Source: Pseudomonadota bacterium
GTDB lineage: Bacteria > Myxococcota_A > Polyangia > Polyangiales > Polyangiaceae
Direction of reading: 5' to 3'
Assembly (NCBI GenBank): GCA_023431345.1
Contig: JAEYWK010000054.1
Coordinates: 5,699 to 69,698 of the forward strand
Length of the DNA: 64,000 nucleotides
Below are positions 1 to 9,386 of this stretch, one piece after another. Position 1 is the stretch's first letter; each line of letters starts with the position of its first letter. The notes beneath the pieces were generated by a model. The model worked only from the letters and a program-made list of their open reading frames with translations, was not told where the DNA came from and did no database searches. The translations under genes were made by a program, and so were the position numbers.

Positions 1-84
1 TTCTTCTCCCATCTCACCGCCTCCCTGTGGCATCCACCTTCATGCGCTGGACACCGCACGGGTGTTCAGTATACTGGCGGAGTC

Positions 85-1605
85 GTGAGGCCGATTCCAG
101 CGCAGAATCCTCGCAATCGCTTTGCGGCCAGCCTCGTTGAGTTCTTCGACGACCTGCCCGGTCCCGAGGTCGAGCTCTCCCTCTACGAGGACCACACCAA
201 GCAGGTCCTGTCCGAGAACGACAGCCCGGATCTGGGCTTCCGCTACAGCATCAACCCGTATCGGGGATGCTTTCACGGCTGCGCCTACTGCTTGGCGGGC
301 GATACCCGCATCTTGATGGCCGATGGCTCGTCGAAGGCGCTCGCCGACGTGCGGCCTGGTGAGCAAGTCGTCGGCACGGCGCGAGGCGCGCAAGGGCTGC
401 GCTTCGTGCCGTCGCTCGTGCTCGATCACTGGGCGACGGCGCGCCGCGCCTTCCGAGTGCGCCTCGACACGGGTGACGACATCATCGCCAGCGGCGATCA
501 TCGCTTCCTCACGCCGCGCGGCTGGCGCTACGTCATCGCGCCGGGCCGCAACCAGAGCGCCCGCCTGCATCTGCAAGAGAAAGATGCTTGCTTGGGTCCC
601 GGTAAGGCTCGGCTCAAGGCGCGCGGGCTATTTCGGTCCGCCCCGCGCGACGTCGCGAGCAGCGTCGCGGGCGGAGTCGCCAGCGTCGAGGCGCTCGGAG
701 TCTCGCTGCCCTTGTTCGACATAGCCACCGAAACGGGCGACTTCGTAGCCAACGGCGTGGTGAGCCACAACTGCTACGCGCGCCCCACCCACGAGTACCT
801 GAGCTTCGGCGCCGGCACCGATTTTGAGCGGAAAATCGTGCTGAAGCCGGGCGTGGGGGAGCTCTTGCGGCAGACCTTCGAGAAGCCTTCGTGGCAAGGG
901 GAGCTGATCATGCTCAGCGGCAACACGGACTGCTACCAGCCGCTCGAGAACGAGTATCGCCTGACTCGCAGCATCTTGGAGGTGTGCGCCGAGTACAGGA
1001 ACCCGGTGCACATCATCACCAAGAGCGCCCTCGTCGAGCGTGACATCGATTTGTTGCAGAGGCTGAGCGCCGAAGCCTCGGTCGGCGTCTCGATCAGTAT
1101 CCCGTTCTGGAGCGCCGAGACGGCGAAGAAGATGGAGCCTTACGTGACGACGCCGCAGCGTCGCATGAAGGCCGTCGCGCGTCTCGCGGCCGCCGGCGTG
1201 CCCGTTACCGTCAACATCGCGCCCTTGATCTTGGGGCTTGGTGATCGCGACATGCCGTCGATCCTCGAGGCGGCAGCGGCCGCGGGCGCTCGCGGCGCCA
1301 CGCTCATCCCGCTGCGGCTCCCCGGCAGCGTGAAGGAAGTGTTCACGGAGCGCGTCAGCGCCGCGTTCCCGCTCGCCGCCGAGAAGGTGCTGCGCCGCAC
1401 CCGCGAAATGCGTGGCGGCAAGCTGTACGACTCGCGCTTCGGCGCGCGCATGACCGGCGAGGGCGAGATCTGGCAAACGGTCGAGCGGCTCTTCCACGGC
1501 ACCTGCGCCCGCCTCGGCCTCAACCGCACCGAAGGCCACCGCCACCCCCGCCCGAGCACCTTCCGCCGTCCTACCGACAAGAACGGCCAGCTCCGCCTCT
1601 TCTAG
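85..1605 (+). CDS. PA0069-family radical SAM protein, intein-interrupted
   Basis: The precursor has 506 residues. Without the intein (residues 69-229) the host protein is about 345 residues, the usual size of PA0069-like radical SAM proteins, which resemble spore photoproduct lyase; the substrate is not known. The host part reads NPYRGCFHGCAY then CYARPTHEYL, which restores the CxxxCxxC motif that binds the [4Fe-4S] cluster and S-adenosylmethionine. Later residues (GELIMLSGNTDCYQPLE, ITKSALVERDIDLL) are typical of the family. The C-terminus ends in GQLRLF, the normal kind of end for this family, so the TAG stop is probably original. The GTG start gives a family-like N-terminus; no strong ribosome binding site is visible. 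A mobile element begins at the last base of the stop codon. Family is confident, biochemical role is not. Confidence 0.93.
   Translation: MRPIPAQNPRNRFAASLVEFFDDLPGPEVELSLYEDHTKQVLSENDSPDLGFRYSINPYRGCFHGCAYCLAGDTRILMADGSSKALADVRPGEQVVGTARGAQGLRFVPSLVLDHWATARRAFRVRLDTGDDIIASGDHRFLTPRGWRYVIAPGRNQSARLHLQEKDACLGPGKARLKARGLFRSAPRDVASSVAGGVASVEALGVSLPLFDIATETGDFVANGVVSHNCYARPTHEYLSFGAGTDFERKIVLKPGVGELLRQTFEKPSWQGELIMLSGNTDCYQPLENEYRLTRSILEVCAEYRNPVHIITKSALVERDIDLLQRLSAEASVGVSISIPFWSAETAKKMEPYVTTPQRRMKAVARLAAAGVPVTVNIAPLILGLGDRDMPSILEAAAAAGARGATLIPLRLPGSVKEVFTERVSAAFPLAAEKVLRRTREMRGGKLYDSRFGARMTGEGEIWQTVERLFHGTCARLGLNRTEGHRHPRPSTFRRPTDKNGQLRLF
289..771 (+). other. Mini-intein (Hint domain) in the radical SAM cysteine motif
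   Basis: Residues 69-229 of the precursor form a 161-residue intein. Block A starts with Cys69 (CLAGDTRILMADGS). Block B is SGDHRFLTPRGW, with the conserved His at 139 and Ser in the usual Thr position of TxxH. Block F/G is LFDIATETGDF followed by GVVSHN, so the penultimate residue is His228 and the last is Asn229, followed by Cys230 as the +1 nucleophile. This is the layout of a class 1 cis-splicing intein. Its length leaves no room for a LAGLIDADG or HNH endonuclease, so it should not home by itself. Splicing joins GCAY to CYARP and rebuilds the radical SAM motif. Confidence 0.95.
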
Positions 1606-2098
1606 AGCGTGTCCCTGAATTGCTGGTCTCGCCGTAAACGTGCCCGTGCCCGTGCCCCTGCCCGATGGTCCGTAAGTCACCGTCGGCTCTTCCACGGACC
1701 AAAGTCGCTGGGAAGATCTCGCCACGGCGGGCCCGTACGCCTCCACCACAGGACCGCTTCCACGAAGTTGCGATCGTCACGCCCACCACGCCCGGCGCGT
1801 TTCCTCATGCCTAGGGATGCTTTGATCCTCTGCCACTGCCGGTCATCCAACTGCAAGCGCACCATCGTGGCCATCCATGGAGCACACCGGCAGCGCAATG
1901 GAAAGCCCGCTCTTCTGAGTGCCCTACGAAGGTCGGCTCGCCCTGCGCGCCCAGCTGGGCGCGGCGCGCGCGGGCCCGGCCCGCGCCACAAACTCGGCCT
2001 ACAAACAAACGGGCCCAACGTCGCCTCACGGACCGTCGGGCACGGGCACGGGCACGTTTACGGGCACGCGCGAGCAATCCCAATTTAGGGACACGCCC
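1605..2098 (-). mobile_element. Internally deleted IS5/IS427-like element (copy 1)
   Basis: This 494-bp element has long imperfect inverted ends. The left end reads GAGCGTGTCCCTGAATTG and the right end, reverse-complemented, reads GGGCGTGTCCCTAAATTG. Both continue into TAAACGTGCCCGTGCCCG and GACGGTCCGT, so similarity runs for about 70 bp. A TA dinucleotide flanks each side (1603-1604 and 2099-2100), as expected for the TA or TNA duplications of IS5/IS427 and related elements. It carries only an N-terminal piece of a transposase on the minus strand, so it cannot move on its own. It lies between two convergent genes, and its first base completes the TAG stop of the radical SAM gene. Confidence 0.8.
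1677..1865 (-). pseudogene. IS5-family transposase remnant (N-terminal DUF4096-like part)
   Basis: The minus strand encodes MVRLQLDDRQWQRIK, then RGGRDDRNFVEAVLWWRRTG and PPWRDLPSDFGPWKS. This matches the N-terminal region of IS427-type IS5 transposases, whose usual pattern is LTDEQWxRI, GRDNRxFLEAVLWILRTG, xPWRDLPxxFGPWKT. The frame then runs straight into the inverted end of the element instead of the expected YNRFRRW continuation. The DDE catalytic domain is therefore missing, removed by an internal deletion. Possible starts are the ATGs at 1865 or 1874. No functional product is expected. Confidence 0.8.
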
Positions 2099-2135
2099 TA
2101 ACCGGTCTAAGCATTCGCCGCTCGCCTTCTCGCCG

Positions 2136-5024
2136 TCAGAAGGCCAGGTCGGCCGACAGCAAGAAGCTGCGGCCGTCTTGCTCGATCGCGCGCTGCGGGA
2201 ACTCGGCGCTGACCGGCAGCGCGTAGCGGAAGTCGAAGGCGTTGTAGACGCCCGCAGCCCAAGAGAAGCTGTGACGCTCCGCGCGGCCAGTGAGCACCAC
2301 GTCCCACACCGCGAAGGCGGGGAGCCTGCTTTGCGGCTCGTCGGTGCGCTGCTCGTGGCGGTCGTAGCGTGAGCTTTCGAAGCTGAGCCGCGAGGCGAGC
2401 GCGACGGTGCGTCCCAAGAGCGGCAGCGCGCCCTTGAGCGAGGCGAGGTGCTCGGGCGAGTTGGCGACGCGCCGGAAGTCGGGGCTTCGCTCGAAGCCGA
2501 TGAGCGAAGACAGCGAATCACCGTCGAGGAACCGCGAGCGCTGGAAGCTGTAGCTGAGCGCGACCATGTAGCCTTGCCGCCAGTCGCGCCGCAGCCCGAG
2601 CTCGGCGCCGATGGTGCCGAGCGGGGCGCGCGAGTTCACGTAGCGCAGGGGATCGCTCGCGTCGCCTTCCCCCTGCGTGAGCACCAGGTCGTGGGCCCAG
2701 TTCACGAACGTGGCGAACGTGGCCGACACGGTCGGGGAGAGCCGGTGGGCGTGCTCCAGCTCCAAGGAATAGACGCTCTCCGGCGACAGATCGGGGCTCT
2801 GCACCTGGGTGATGCCGCCGTCGTTGTAGTAAAGCTCGTAGACGCTGGGCGCGCGGAACGCCTTGCCGAACATCAGCTTGCTGTTGCCGGCCGCGTACGG
2901 CTTCGCCACCAGCGCGGCGCGCGGGCTCAGCGAGCGACCGAACGTCGAGTAGGCATCGAGGCGGGCGCCCGCCGCCAAATGCAGCCGCTCGCTCGGTCGC
3001 ACGTCGACGAGCGCGTAAGCGGCGCCCACCTGGTAAGGGTGATCGTCGTCGAGGAAGATGCCGGACTCGTTCCGCGCTTGCTCTTTGACCTGCAGATGCA
3101 GCTGGCCTTCGCCGCCCAAGGTGAGCTTGACGAGGTCGTTCGGTGTCAGCTCGACGCGCTGCTCGAGGCCCAGCCACGTACCGCGAAAGGTGTCGGTTTC
3201 GAGGCCATCCTCGGCGGGCGCGCGCGCGTAGCCGCCATCGAATCGATAGTGGTTGGCGTGAACGCGCGTCAGGGTGCTGAGCGAGCTGCTCCACCTCGGC
3301 TCCGCTTTGAGCTCGAGGGAGGCGCGGGCGTCGGTTTGCTCGGTGCGCGGGTCGGCGAGCAGCGTCTCGTACTCCCCGGTCGGGAGCTGCTTGTGGTGCG
3401 ACTGCAGGTACCAGGCCGCGCTCCACGCGCCGCGGTACAGCCGGCCCTCGAGGGTGCCCGCCTCGAAGCCGTCGGCGCCGCGCGAGTCGGCGTCGAGCTC
3501 GGGGAAATAGAAGTCACGCCCCCCGCCGCGCGCGATCGCGGCGCTGGCCCAGAGCCCCCCGCCGCCGGCGAAGGGGACGTTGGCGCGCGCGCGACCCCGC
3601 GCCACGCCGCTCTCGGCGGTCGAGATGCCCAGCTCACCGCCGCGCTCGCTCGGCCTGCGCGTGACGAGGTTGATGACGCCGGAGAAGGCGTTGGTGCCGT
3701 ACAACACCGAGCCCGGGCCGCGCACGACCTCGATGCGCTCGACGTCCTCCAGGCCGGCGCGGGCGTCGTAGCCGACGTAAGACGAGCCGAGCCAGTTGTC
3801 GTTGAGCGGGTGACCGTCCACCAGCACCAGCACCCGGTTGCCGTAGCTGCCGAGCCGGCCGAGGCCGCGGAAGCCGACGGCCTGGTAGCTGCGATCGTTC
3901 CACGAATACACGCCCGGCAACCCGCGCAGCGCTTCGACCAACGTGGGGTAGCGCAGCGCCGCCAGCTCGCGCTGCGAAATGATGCTGACGGAGCTGGGGG
4001 CGTCGTCGACGCCCTCGGTGGAGCGCGACGCCGCCGTCACCTCTTCGGACTGCGTGAGCGTCACTTCCACGCGAGCCTCGCGCGCGCTCTCCACCAGCAC
4101 GCGGCGCGTGACCGGCTTGTAGCCGCTCAGCGAGAGGCGCAGCTCGTGCTCGCCCACCTGCAGGTTCAGCACCTGCGGGGTGAAGCCGCGCGGCCGCCCA
4201 TCGACTTCGACGAGCGCGCCTGGCTCGTCGCTGCTGATGACGATCGAGCCCGTTTGCGCGACCAGCTCCGGCCGCACGCTGGCGCGCTCTTTGGCGCGCA
4301 CATCGACCTCGACGCGCGCCGGCTGGTAGCCGGGGCGCGCGAGGAACAGGCGGTGGCGGCCCTCGCTCAGCTCCAAGGTGCAGGGAGCGGTGCAGGCCAC
4401 GGGCGCGTCGGCGGCGTCGACCCGAACGCTGGCCCCGCGCGCCGATTCGTCGACTTGGACCTGCCCCAAGATCGGCTCGAGCTTCAGCCGCACGCGCTGG
4501 GCTTGCCCGGCGGCGATGGCCGGCACCTCGACGCGCGCGGGATAGTGGCCGGGCAGCTCGGCGAGCACGACGTACGTGCCCGGCTTGAGGCCCAGCGACG
4601 TGGGAGTGTTGCCTCGCGAGCCGAGGTCGCGTCGTCCGACGAACACCGTGGCGCCCGCGGGCTCGCTCTCGAGCTCGAGCACGGCCACGTTCTTCTTGAT
4701 TTGCTCGAGCTCACGCTCGATGCGCGCGCGCGCCTCGGGGTTGGTCTCGTCGCGCAGCGTGAGCACGAAGTAGCGGTAGGCCTCCGGGTACTGCTTCAGC
4801 TCTTGGTAACAGCGCGCCACGTTGAACGTGACGTTGCGGTTGGGGACGAGCCGGTTCGACGCCAAGAATTGCTCGAGCGCGCTCCGGTAGTCGCCGCGCT
4901 GGTAAGCCTCGGCGCCGAGGCGAAACTTGAGGTCGGCCTCGTCGGCGAGGTCATCGGCGCGAGCGGGAGCGGTCGCGACCGCGGCTGCTGCGATCAGCGC
5001 GAAGGCGAAAGAGGAGAGACGCAT
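2136..5024 (-). CDS. TonB-dependent receptor with three N-terminal PEGA domains
   Basis: This 962-residue outer-membrane protein has a signal peptide (1-23, ending APARA). Residues about 27-110 are TPR-like (RLGAEAYQRGDYRSALEQF). Three PEGA-type modules follow at about 113-182, 186-255 and 258-325; each has a pattern like GATVFVG, TPTSLGLKPGTY, LPGHYPARVEV. The TonB plug covers about 338-457 (PSSVSIISQRELAALRYP, VLVLVDGHPLND, RIEVVRGPGSVLYGTNAFSG) and the rest is a beta-barrel ending in LSADLAF. The C-terminal Phe is typical of Bam-assembled barrels. Receptors of this kind import siderophores, cobalamin or glycans using TonB energy; the substrate cannot be told. It starts 4 bp after the kinase gene, so the two are probably one transcript. 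Confidence 0.93.
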   Translation of the reverse strand: MRLSSFAFALIAAAAVATAPARADDLADEADLKFRLGAEAYQRGDYRSALEQFLASNRLVPNRNVTFNVARCYQELKQYPEAYRYFVLTLRDETNPEARARIERELEQIKKNVAVLELESEPAGATVFVGRRDLGSRGNTPTSLGLKPGTYVVLAELPGHYPARVEVPAIAAGQAQRVRLKLEPILGQVQVDESARGASVRVDAADAPVACTAPCTLELSEGRHRLFLARPGYQPARVEVDVRAKERASVRPELVAQTGSIVISSDEPGALVEVDGRPRGFTPQVLNLQVGEHELRLSLSGYKPVTRRVLVESAREARVEVTLTQSEEVTAASRSTEGVDDAPSSVSIISQRELAALRYPTLVEALRGLPGVYSWNDRSYQAVGFRGLGRLGSYGNRVLVLVDGHPLNDNWLGSSYVGYDARAGLEDVERIEVVRGPGSVLYGTNAFSGVINLVTRRPSERGGELGISTAESGVARGRARANVPFAGGGGLWASAAIARGGGRDFYFPELDADSRGADGFEAGTLEGRLYRGAWSAAWYLQSHHKQLPTGEYETLLADPRTEQTDARASLELKAEPRWSSSLSTLTRVHANHYRFDGGYARAPAEDGLETDTFRGTWLGLEQRVELTPNDLVKLTLGGEGQLHLQVKEQARNESGIFLDDDHPYQVGAAYALVDVRPSERLHLAAGARLDAYSTFGRSLSPRAALVAKPYAAGNSKLMFGKAFRAPSVYELYYNDGGITQVQSPDLSPESVYSLELEHAHRLSPTVSATFATFVNWAHDLVLTQGEGDASDPLRYVNSRAPLGTIGAELGLRRDWRQGYMVALSYSFQRSRFLDGDSLSSLIGFERSPDFRRVANSPEHLASLKGALPLLGRTVALASRLSFESSRYDRHEQRTDEPQSRLPAFAVWDVVLTGRAERHSFSWAAGVYNAFDFRYALPVSAEFPQRAIEQDGRSFLLSADLAF

Positions 5025-5028
5025 CCAG

Positions 5029-6759
5029 CTAGCGTTCTAGCCGAATGTCGCTCGGAGTCTGAGGGGTAGTTGCGGGCGGCTGCTTGGCAGGCGCGCCCCT
5101 CAGCGCCTTGGGCGGCGCGCTGGCCGGAAGCCTGCGGGCGGCCGCGGGCGCAGCGGCGGGAGCCACGGCGGCCGAGGGGGCTCGAGCAGGGAGAGGCGGC
5201 TCAGGTGTCGACGGCAACCGGCGCAGCGGCGCGCTCACGCGCACTTCCCGCGCCGCAGCTCCTTGCCGTATGACATAGGGCTCGAACCCGTCTTTTTCGA
5301 CGACGAGCACCCGGGGGCTCGCGCCTTCGGGGATGCTCAGCTCCACGGTCAGCGGGGTCGAGCCGAGCAGCTCGCTGCCTTCACTGACGCTGGCTCCGGA
5401 CGGGTCCGAGTCGATGTGAAGCGCGAAGCGAGAGACGGCTTTGGGCGGCGCGCTCGGGCTCGGCAGGTCAGCGCTGGTAACGGCGCTGACTCGGCTCATC
5501 GAGGCTTTGAACCAGAGCGAGCCCGCCACCAGCAGGGCGCCGAGCGCCAGGGGCAGCGCCAGTCGGCGCAGCCTCGAGCGCGGCCCGAGAGAGGACTCCT
5601 TCGCGGTGACGATTTCGATCTTCGAGTCGGGCACCGAGAGCGCGCTGTGCGTCGCGCTCGTGGCCAGTCGCGCCGACTCGAGCGTGCCGCTGCGGGCTGG
5701 CGTCACGCCGGGGGTGTGAGTCAGGTCCGGCGACGAAGGCATCGCTACGGTCTTGTCGTCGGGCAGCGGGGCTGCGGAGGCCGCGGCGGCGGTGGGTTCC
5801 CGGAGCCGGGTCTGCGAGCTGTAAATCACCGGCTGCGAGTGGCCACCGGAGACCGCGCGGGACCCGAGCGGTGAGAGGGCGCTCGCCAGCTCCGTGATCG
5901 ACTGAAAGCGCTGGGTCACGTCTTTCTGCAGGCAGCGCTCGATGATGCCCTCGAGGGCCTGACTGACGTCGGGCCGCATCGTGCGCACCGGCATCGGCGG
6001 GTCCGCGACGATCGCCGCGCAGACGCCCGGGAACGACTCGCCGTGGAAGACGGGCGCGTTGGTCATGAGCTCCTGCAGGATGATGCCCATCGCCCAAATA
6101 TCGGTGCGCCCATCCACCCGCCGCGCGTCACGGATTTGCTCCGGTGACATGTAGTTCGGCGAGCCCATCAGGGTGCGAGTGTTGGTGAACGTCGGCAGCG
6201 CTTGCCCGGAACCTGGATCCGTCAACTGCTTGGAGATGCCGAAATCGAGCACCTTCAGCAGCGGCAAGCCGTCACTGCGTCGGGTAACGAACAGGTTGGA
6301 CGGCTTGAGATCGCGGTGCACGACGCCCAGCTGGTGCGCCTCCGCGATGCCGGCGCAGGCCTGCAGCACGTAGTCGACCGCCTCGGGCTCGGGCAGCGCG
6401 CCTCGTTCGTCGAGGATCGTTCCCAGGTCCTGGCCAGAGAGCAGCTCCATGACCATGAACGGCAGGCCGTCGTCGAGCTGGCCGACGTCGTAGATGCGCA
6501 CGACGTGATCATTTTGCAGACGAGCCGCGGCTTGTGCCTCGTTGAGGAAGCGGGCGATCGCCTCGTCGCGGCGATCCTCGTCGGGGGGGAGCGTCAGCAG
6601 CTTGATCGCGACCGTTTGTCCCAGCTGCACGTGAGTCGCGGCGAGCACGACGCCCATGCCGCCGCGGCCGACGAGCCGCTCCACGCGATACTTCTTCGCG
6701 ATCAGCTCGCCGACGGCGGGAACCGACGCTCCGTGGCTGTGTGCAGCATGTCCCGACAT
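5029..6759 (-). CDS. Ser/Thr protein kinase with transmembrane segment and PEGA domain
   Basis: A 576-residue Hanks-type kinase. The catalytic domain spans about 24-297: glycine loop GRGGMG (31-36), Lys53 in AIKLL, the HRDLKPSN catalytic loop (148-155), DFG (172-174) and the MSPEQ activation segment. A Ser/Thr/Pro/Ala-rich linker leads to one transmembrane helix (about 400-418). A PEGA domain (about 446-513, DSDPSGASVSEG and LLGSTPLTVEL) should therefore be outside the inner membrane, followed by a Pro/Ala tail. The receptor gene downstream also carries PEGA modules. This suggests, as inference, that envelope state is sensed by PEGA contacts and signalled into the cytoplasm. A 25-bp palindrome lies just upstream. 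Confidence 0.92.
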   Translation of the reverse strand: MSGHAAHSHGASVPAVGELIAKKYRVERLVGRGGMGVVLAATHVQLGQTVAIKLLTLPPDEDRRDEAIARFLNEAQAAARLQNDHVVRIYDVGQLDDGLPFMVMELLSGQDLGTILDERGALPEPEAVDYVLQACAGIAEAHQLGVVHRDLKPSNLFVTRRSDGLPLLKVLDFGISKQLTDPGSGQALPTFTNTRTLMGSPNYMSPEQIRDARRVDGRTDIWAMGIILQELMTNAPVFHGESFPGVCAAIVADPPMPVRTMRPDVSQALEGIIERCLQKDVTQRFQSITELASALSPLGSRAVSGGHSQPVIYSSQTRLREPTAAAASAAPLPDDKTVAMPSSPDLTHTPGVTPARSGTLESARLATSATHSALSVPDSKIEIVTAKESSLGPRSRLRRLALPLALGALLVAGSLWFKASMSRVSAVTSADLPSPSAPPKAVSRFALHIDSDPSGASVSEGSELLGSTPLTVELSIPEGASPRVLVVEKDGFEPYVIRQGAAAREVRVSAPLRRLPSTPEPPLPARAPSAAVAPAAAPAAARRLPASAPPKALRGAPAKQPPATTPQTPSDIRLER

Positions 6760-7203
6760 TTCGTGGTCGCTCAGGCTCCGACCCTGCAGAGTAACCGACT
6801 CTGCAGGCGGCCTCGCGCGATTCTTATGATCGAGGAGGCCCTCGCGCTAGTCGCGCAGGTCGGTGCGGGCCTTACATCTGCCGCTGATTCAAGCGCGGCG
6901 GGCGCGCGGGGGGCATCGTCATTAGTTCGGTGGGCGCGGGTCAGGGAGGGGTCAGCGAGCAGCGGTCAGGAGAGGCGGACGAGGGCGGGCGGGAGGCGAA
7001 CGAGCCGGGCGCCGGATCGAAGGGGCGCAGTTGGGAGCGCATTTCCGTTGCAGACGGATTTGCATTCCGGCACACGAAGCACGGAACCACTAGCCCAGGA
7101 TTTGGCTGCGTGGTAGACGCGGCCCGCGCGTCCGTTCAGGGCGCGGCTTTCTCGCGACGGCGGCTTCTCGGCACGCCTGTGAGCTTCAAGGAATTTACGC
7201 GAA
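6760..7203. other. Divergent intergenic region between kinase and atpD
   Basis: This 444-bp space holds no convincing gene. Short open frames here lack protein-like composition. It must contain the promoters of the minus-strand kinase operon and the plus-strand atpDC pair. A purine-rich AAGGAA about 10 bases before the atpD ATG is a good ribosome binding site. The perfect palindrome near the kinase start is listed separately. No clear -35/-10 pair was recognised. Confidence 0.6.
6783..6807. promoter_or_regulatory. 25-bp palindrome upstream of the kinase gene
   Basis: CCTGCAGAGT (6783-6792) and ACTCTGCAGG (6798-6807) are perfect inverted arms around a 5-base spacer AACCG. It sits 24-48 bp before the kinase ATG. 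It could be a dimeric repressor or activator site, or a hairpin in the 5' leader of the mRNA. No regulator gene is adjacent. Confidence 0.5.
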
Positions 7204-8649
<1,446 letters not shown>

Positions 8650-8650
8650 T

Positions 8651-9187
8651 ATGGCGGACACCATCGCGCTCGAGATCGTCACGCCCGACGGGCTGAAGCT
8701 CAAAGAGGCGGTGAACGAGCTGACGGCGCCGAGCGTCAGCGGCGAGTTCGGCGTCTTGCCGCAGCACCGCCCGATGCTCGCCGCGCTCGCCACCGGCATC
8801 GTGACCTACATCCAGAACGGCAAGAGCCAGTCGGTCGCGGTTGGCCCTGGTTTCGTGGAGATCGCGGCTGACAAGGCGCTGCTCCTCACCGATCGCTTCA
8901 TCACGAAGGACGCCGTCGATCCGGTGCGCACCCGCCTCGAGCTCAAGGAAGTGGACGATCAGCTCGACCACTTCAAGGGCGATCCGGACAGCGCCGAGTA
9001 CGCCGAGCTCGTGGAGCGTGAGCTCTGGGCGGCGGCGCAGCTCGAGCTGCACGGCGACCCGCCGCCTCCGCGCGTCCGCAACGTGGCCGCTCAGGGCGTG
9101 GTCGAGGACTACTCGAAGACCGCGGCCGCCGAGGGCGACAGCGAGGGCGAAGCCGTCGAGCACGCGGAAGACGCTCCCAAGCACTGA
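8651..9187 (+). CDS. atpC: F1F0 ATP synthase subunit epsilon, with long acidic tail
   Basis: A 178-residue subunit of the F1 central stalk. Residues 1-90 form the beta-sandwich (IALEIVTPDGLKL, GEFGVLPQHRPMLAAL, VGPGFVEI). The helical part follows (about 90-140). Epsilon subunits usually have about 130-140 residues. This one continues into an acidic, low-complexity tail (ending EGDSEGEAVEHAEDAPKH) that the family normally lacks. The gene begins two bases after the atpD stop, so translation is likely coupled. Whether the tail affects the inhibitory C-terminal helices cannot be judged. Confidence 0.94.
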   Translation: MADTIALEIVTPDGLKLKEAVNELTAPSVSGEFGVLPQHRPMLAALATGIVTYIQNGKSQSVAVGPGFVEIAADKALLLTDRFITKDAVDPVRTRLELKEVDDQLDHFKGDPDSAEYAELVERELWAAAQLELHGDPPPPRVRNVAAQGVVEDYSKTAAAEGDSEGEAVEHAEDAPKH

Positions 9188-9239
9188 GAATCGGGCGGAC
9201 GCCCACTGCTCGAGCGCGCCCCCACCGACGCCACGACGC

Positions 9240-9310
9240 GCCCTTGCCCGACGACTCCGCTGCGGACCGTCGGGCAAGAGTACGTTGACGGGCGCGCGGG
9301 CGTTTGCCGG
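9240..9310. repeat. Degenerate IS-end relic and/or stem-loop after atpC
   Basis: CTTGCCCGACG (9243-9253) pairs perfectly with CGTCGGGCAAG (9268-9278), a stable stem with a 14-base loop. From 9262 the sequence GCGGACCGTCGGGCAAGAG, followed by TACGTTGACGGGCGCGCG, resembles the right end of the IS-like element at 1605-2098 (GCGGACCGTCGGGCACGGG, CACGTTTACGGGCACGCG). It may be an eroded copy that now acts as a terminator for atpDC. There is no run of T after the stem. Confidence 0.45.
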
Positions 9311-9386
9311 CGAGCGACGCTGGGTACGGCTAGCCCCCAAAAAAATTCCCCGCCTCTCCGCCTCCCTGTTTAATTCGTTCCCCATC

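Noticed and set aside
628..1749. A 373-residue frame antisense to the radical SAM gene
   Set aside because: It has no similarity and only mirrors the codon bias of the host gene.
2448..5069. An 873-residue open frame on the strand opposite the TonB receptor
   Set aside because: It lies antisense to a clear receptor, has no motif, and is rich in Arg, Gly, Ala and Val as expected from a GC-rich antisense frame.
8841..9386. An upstream extension of the rsmA frame through atpC
   Set aside because: It overlaps atpC in another frame and has no family resemblance. The ATG at 9387 gives the correct length.
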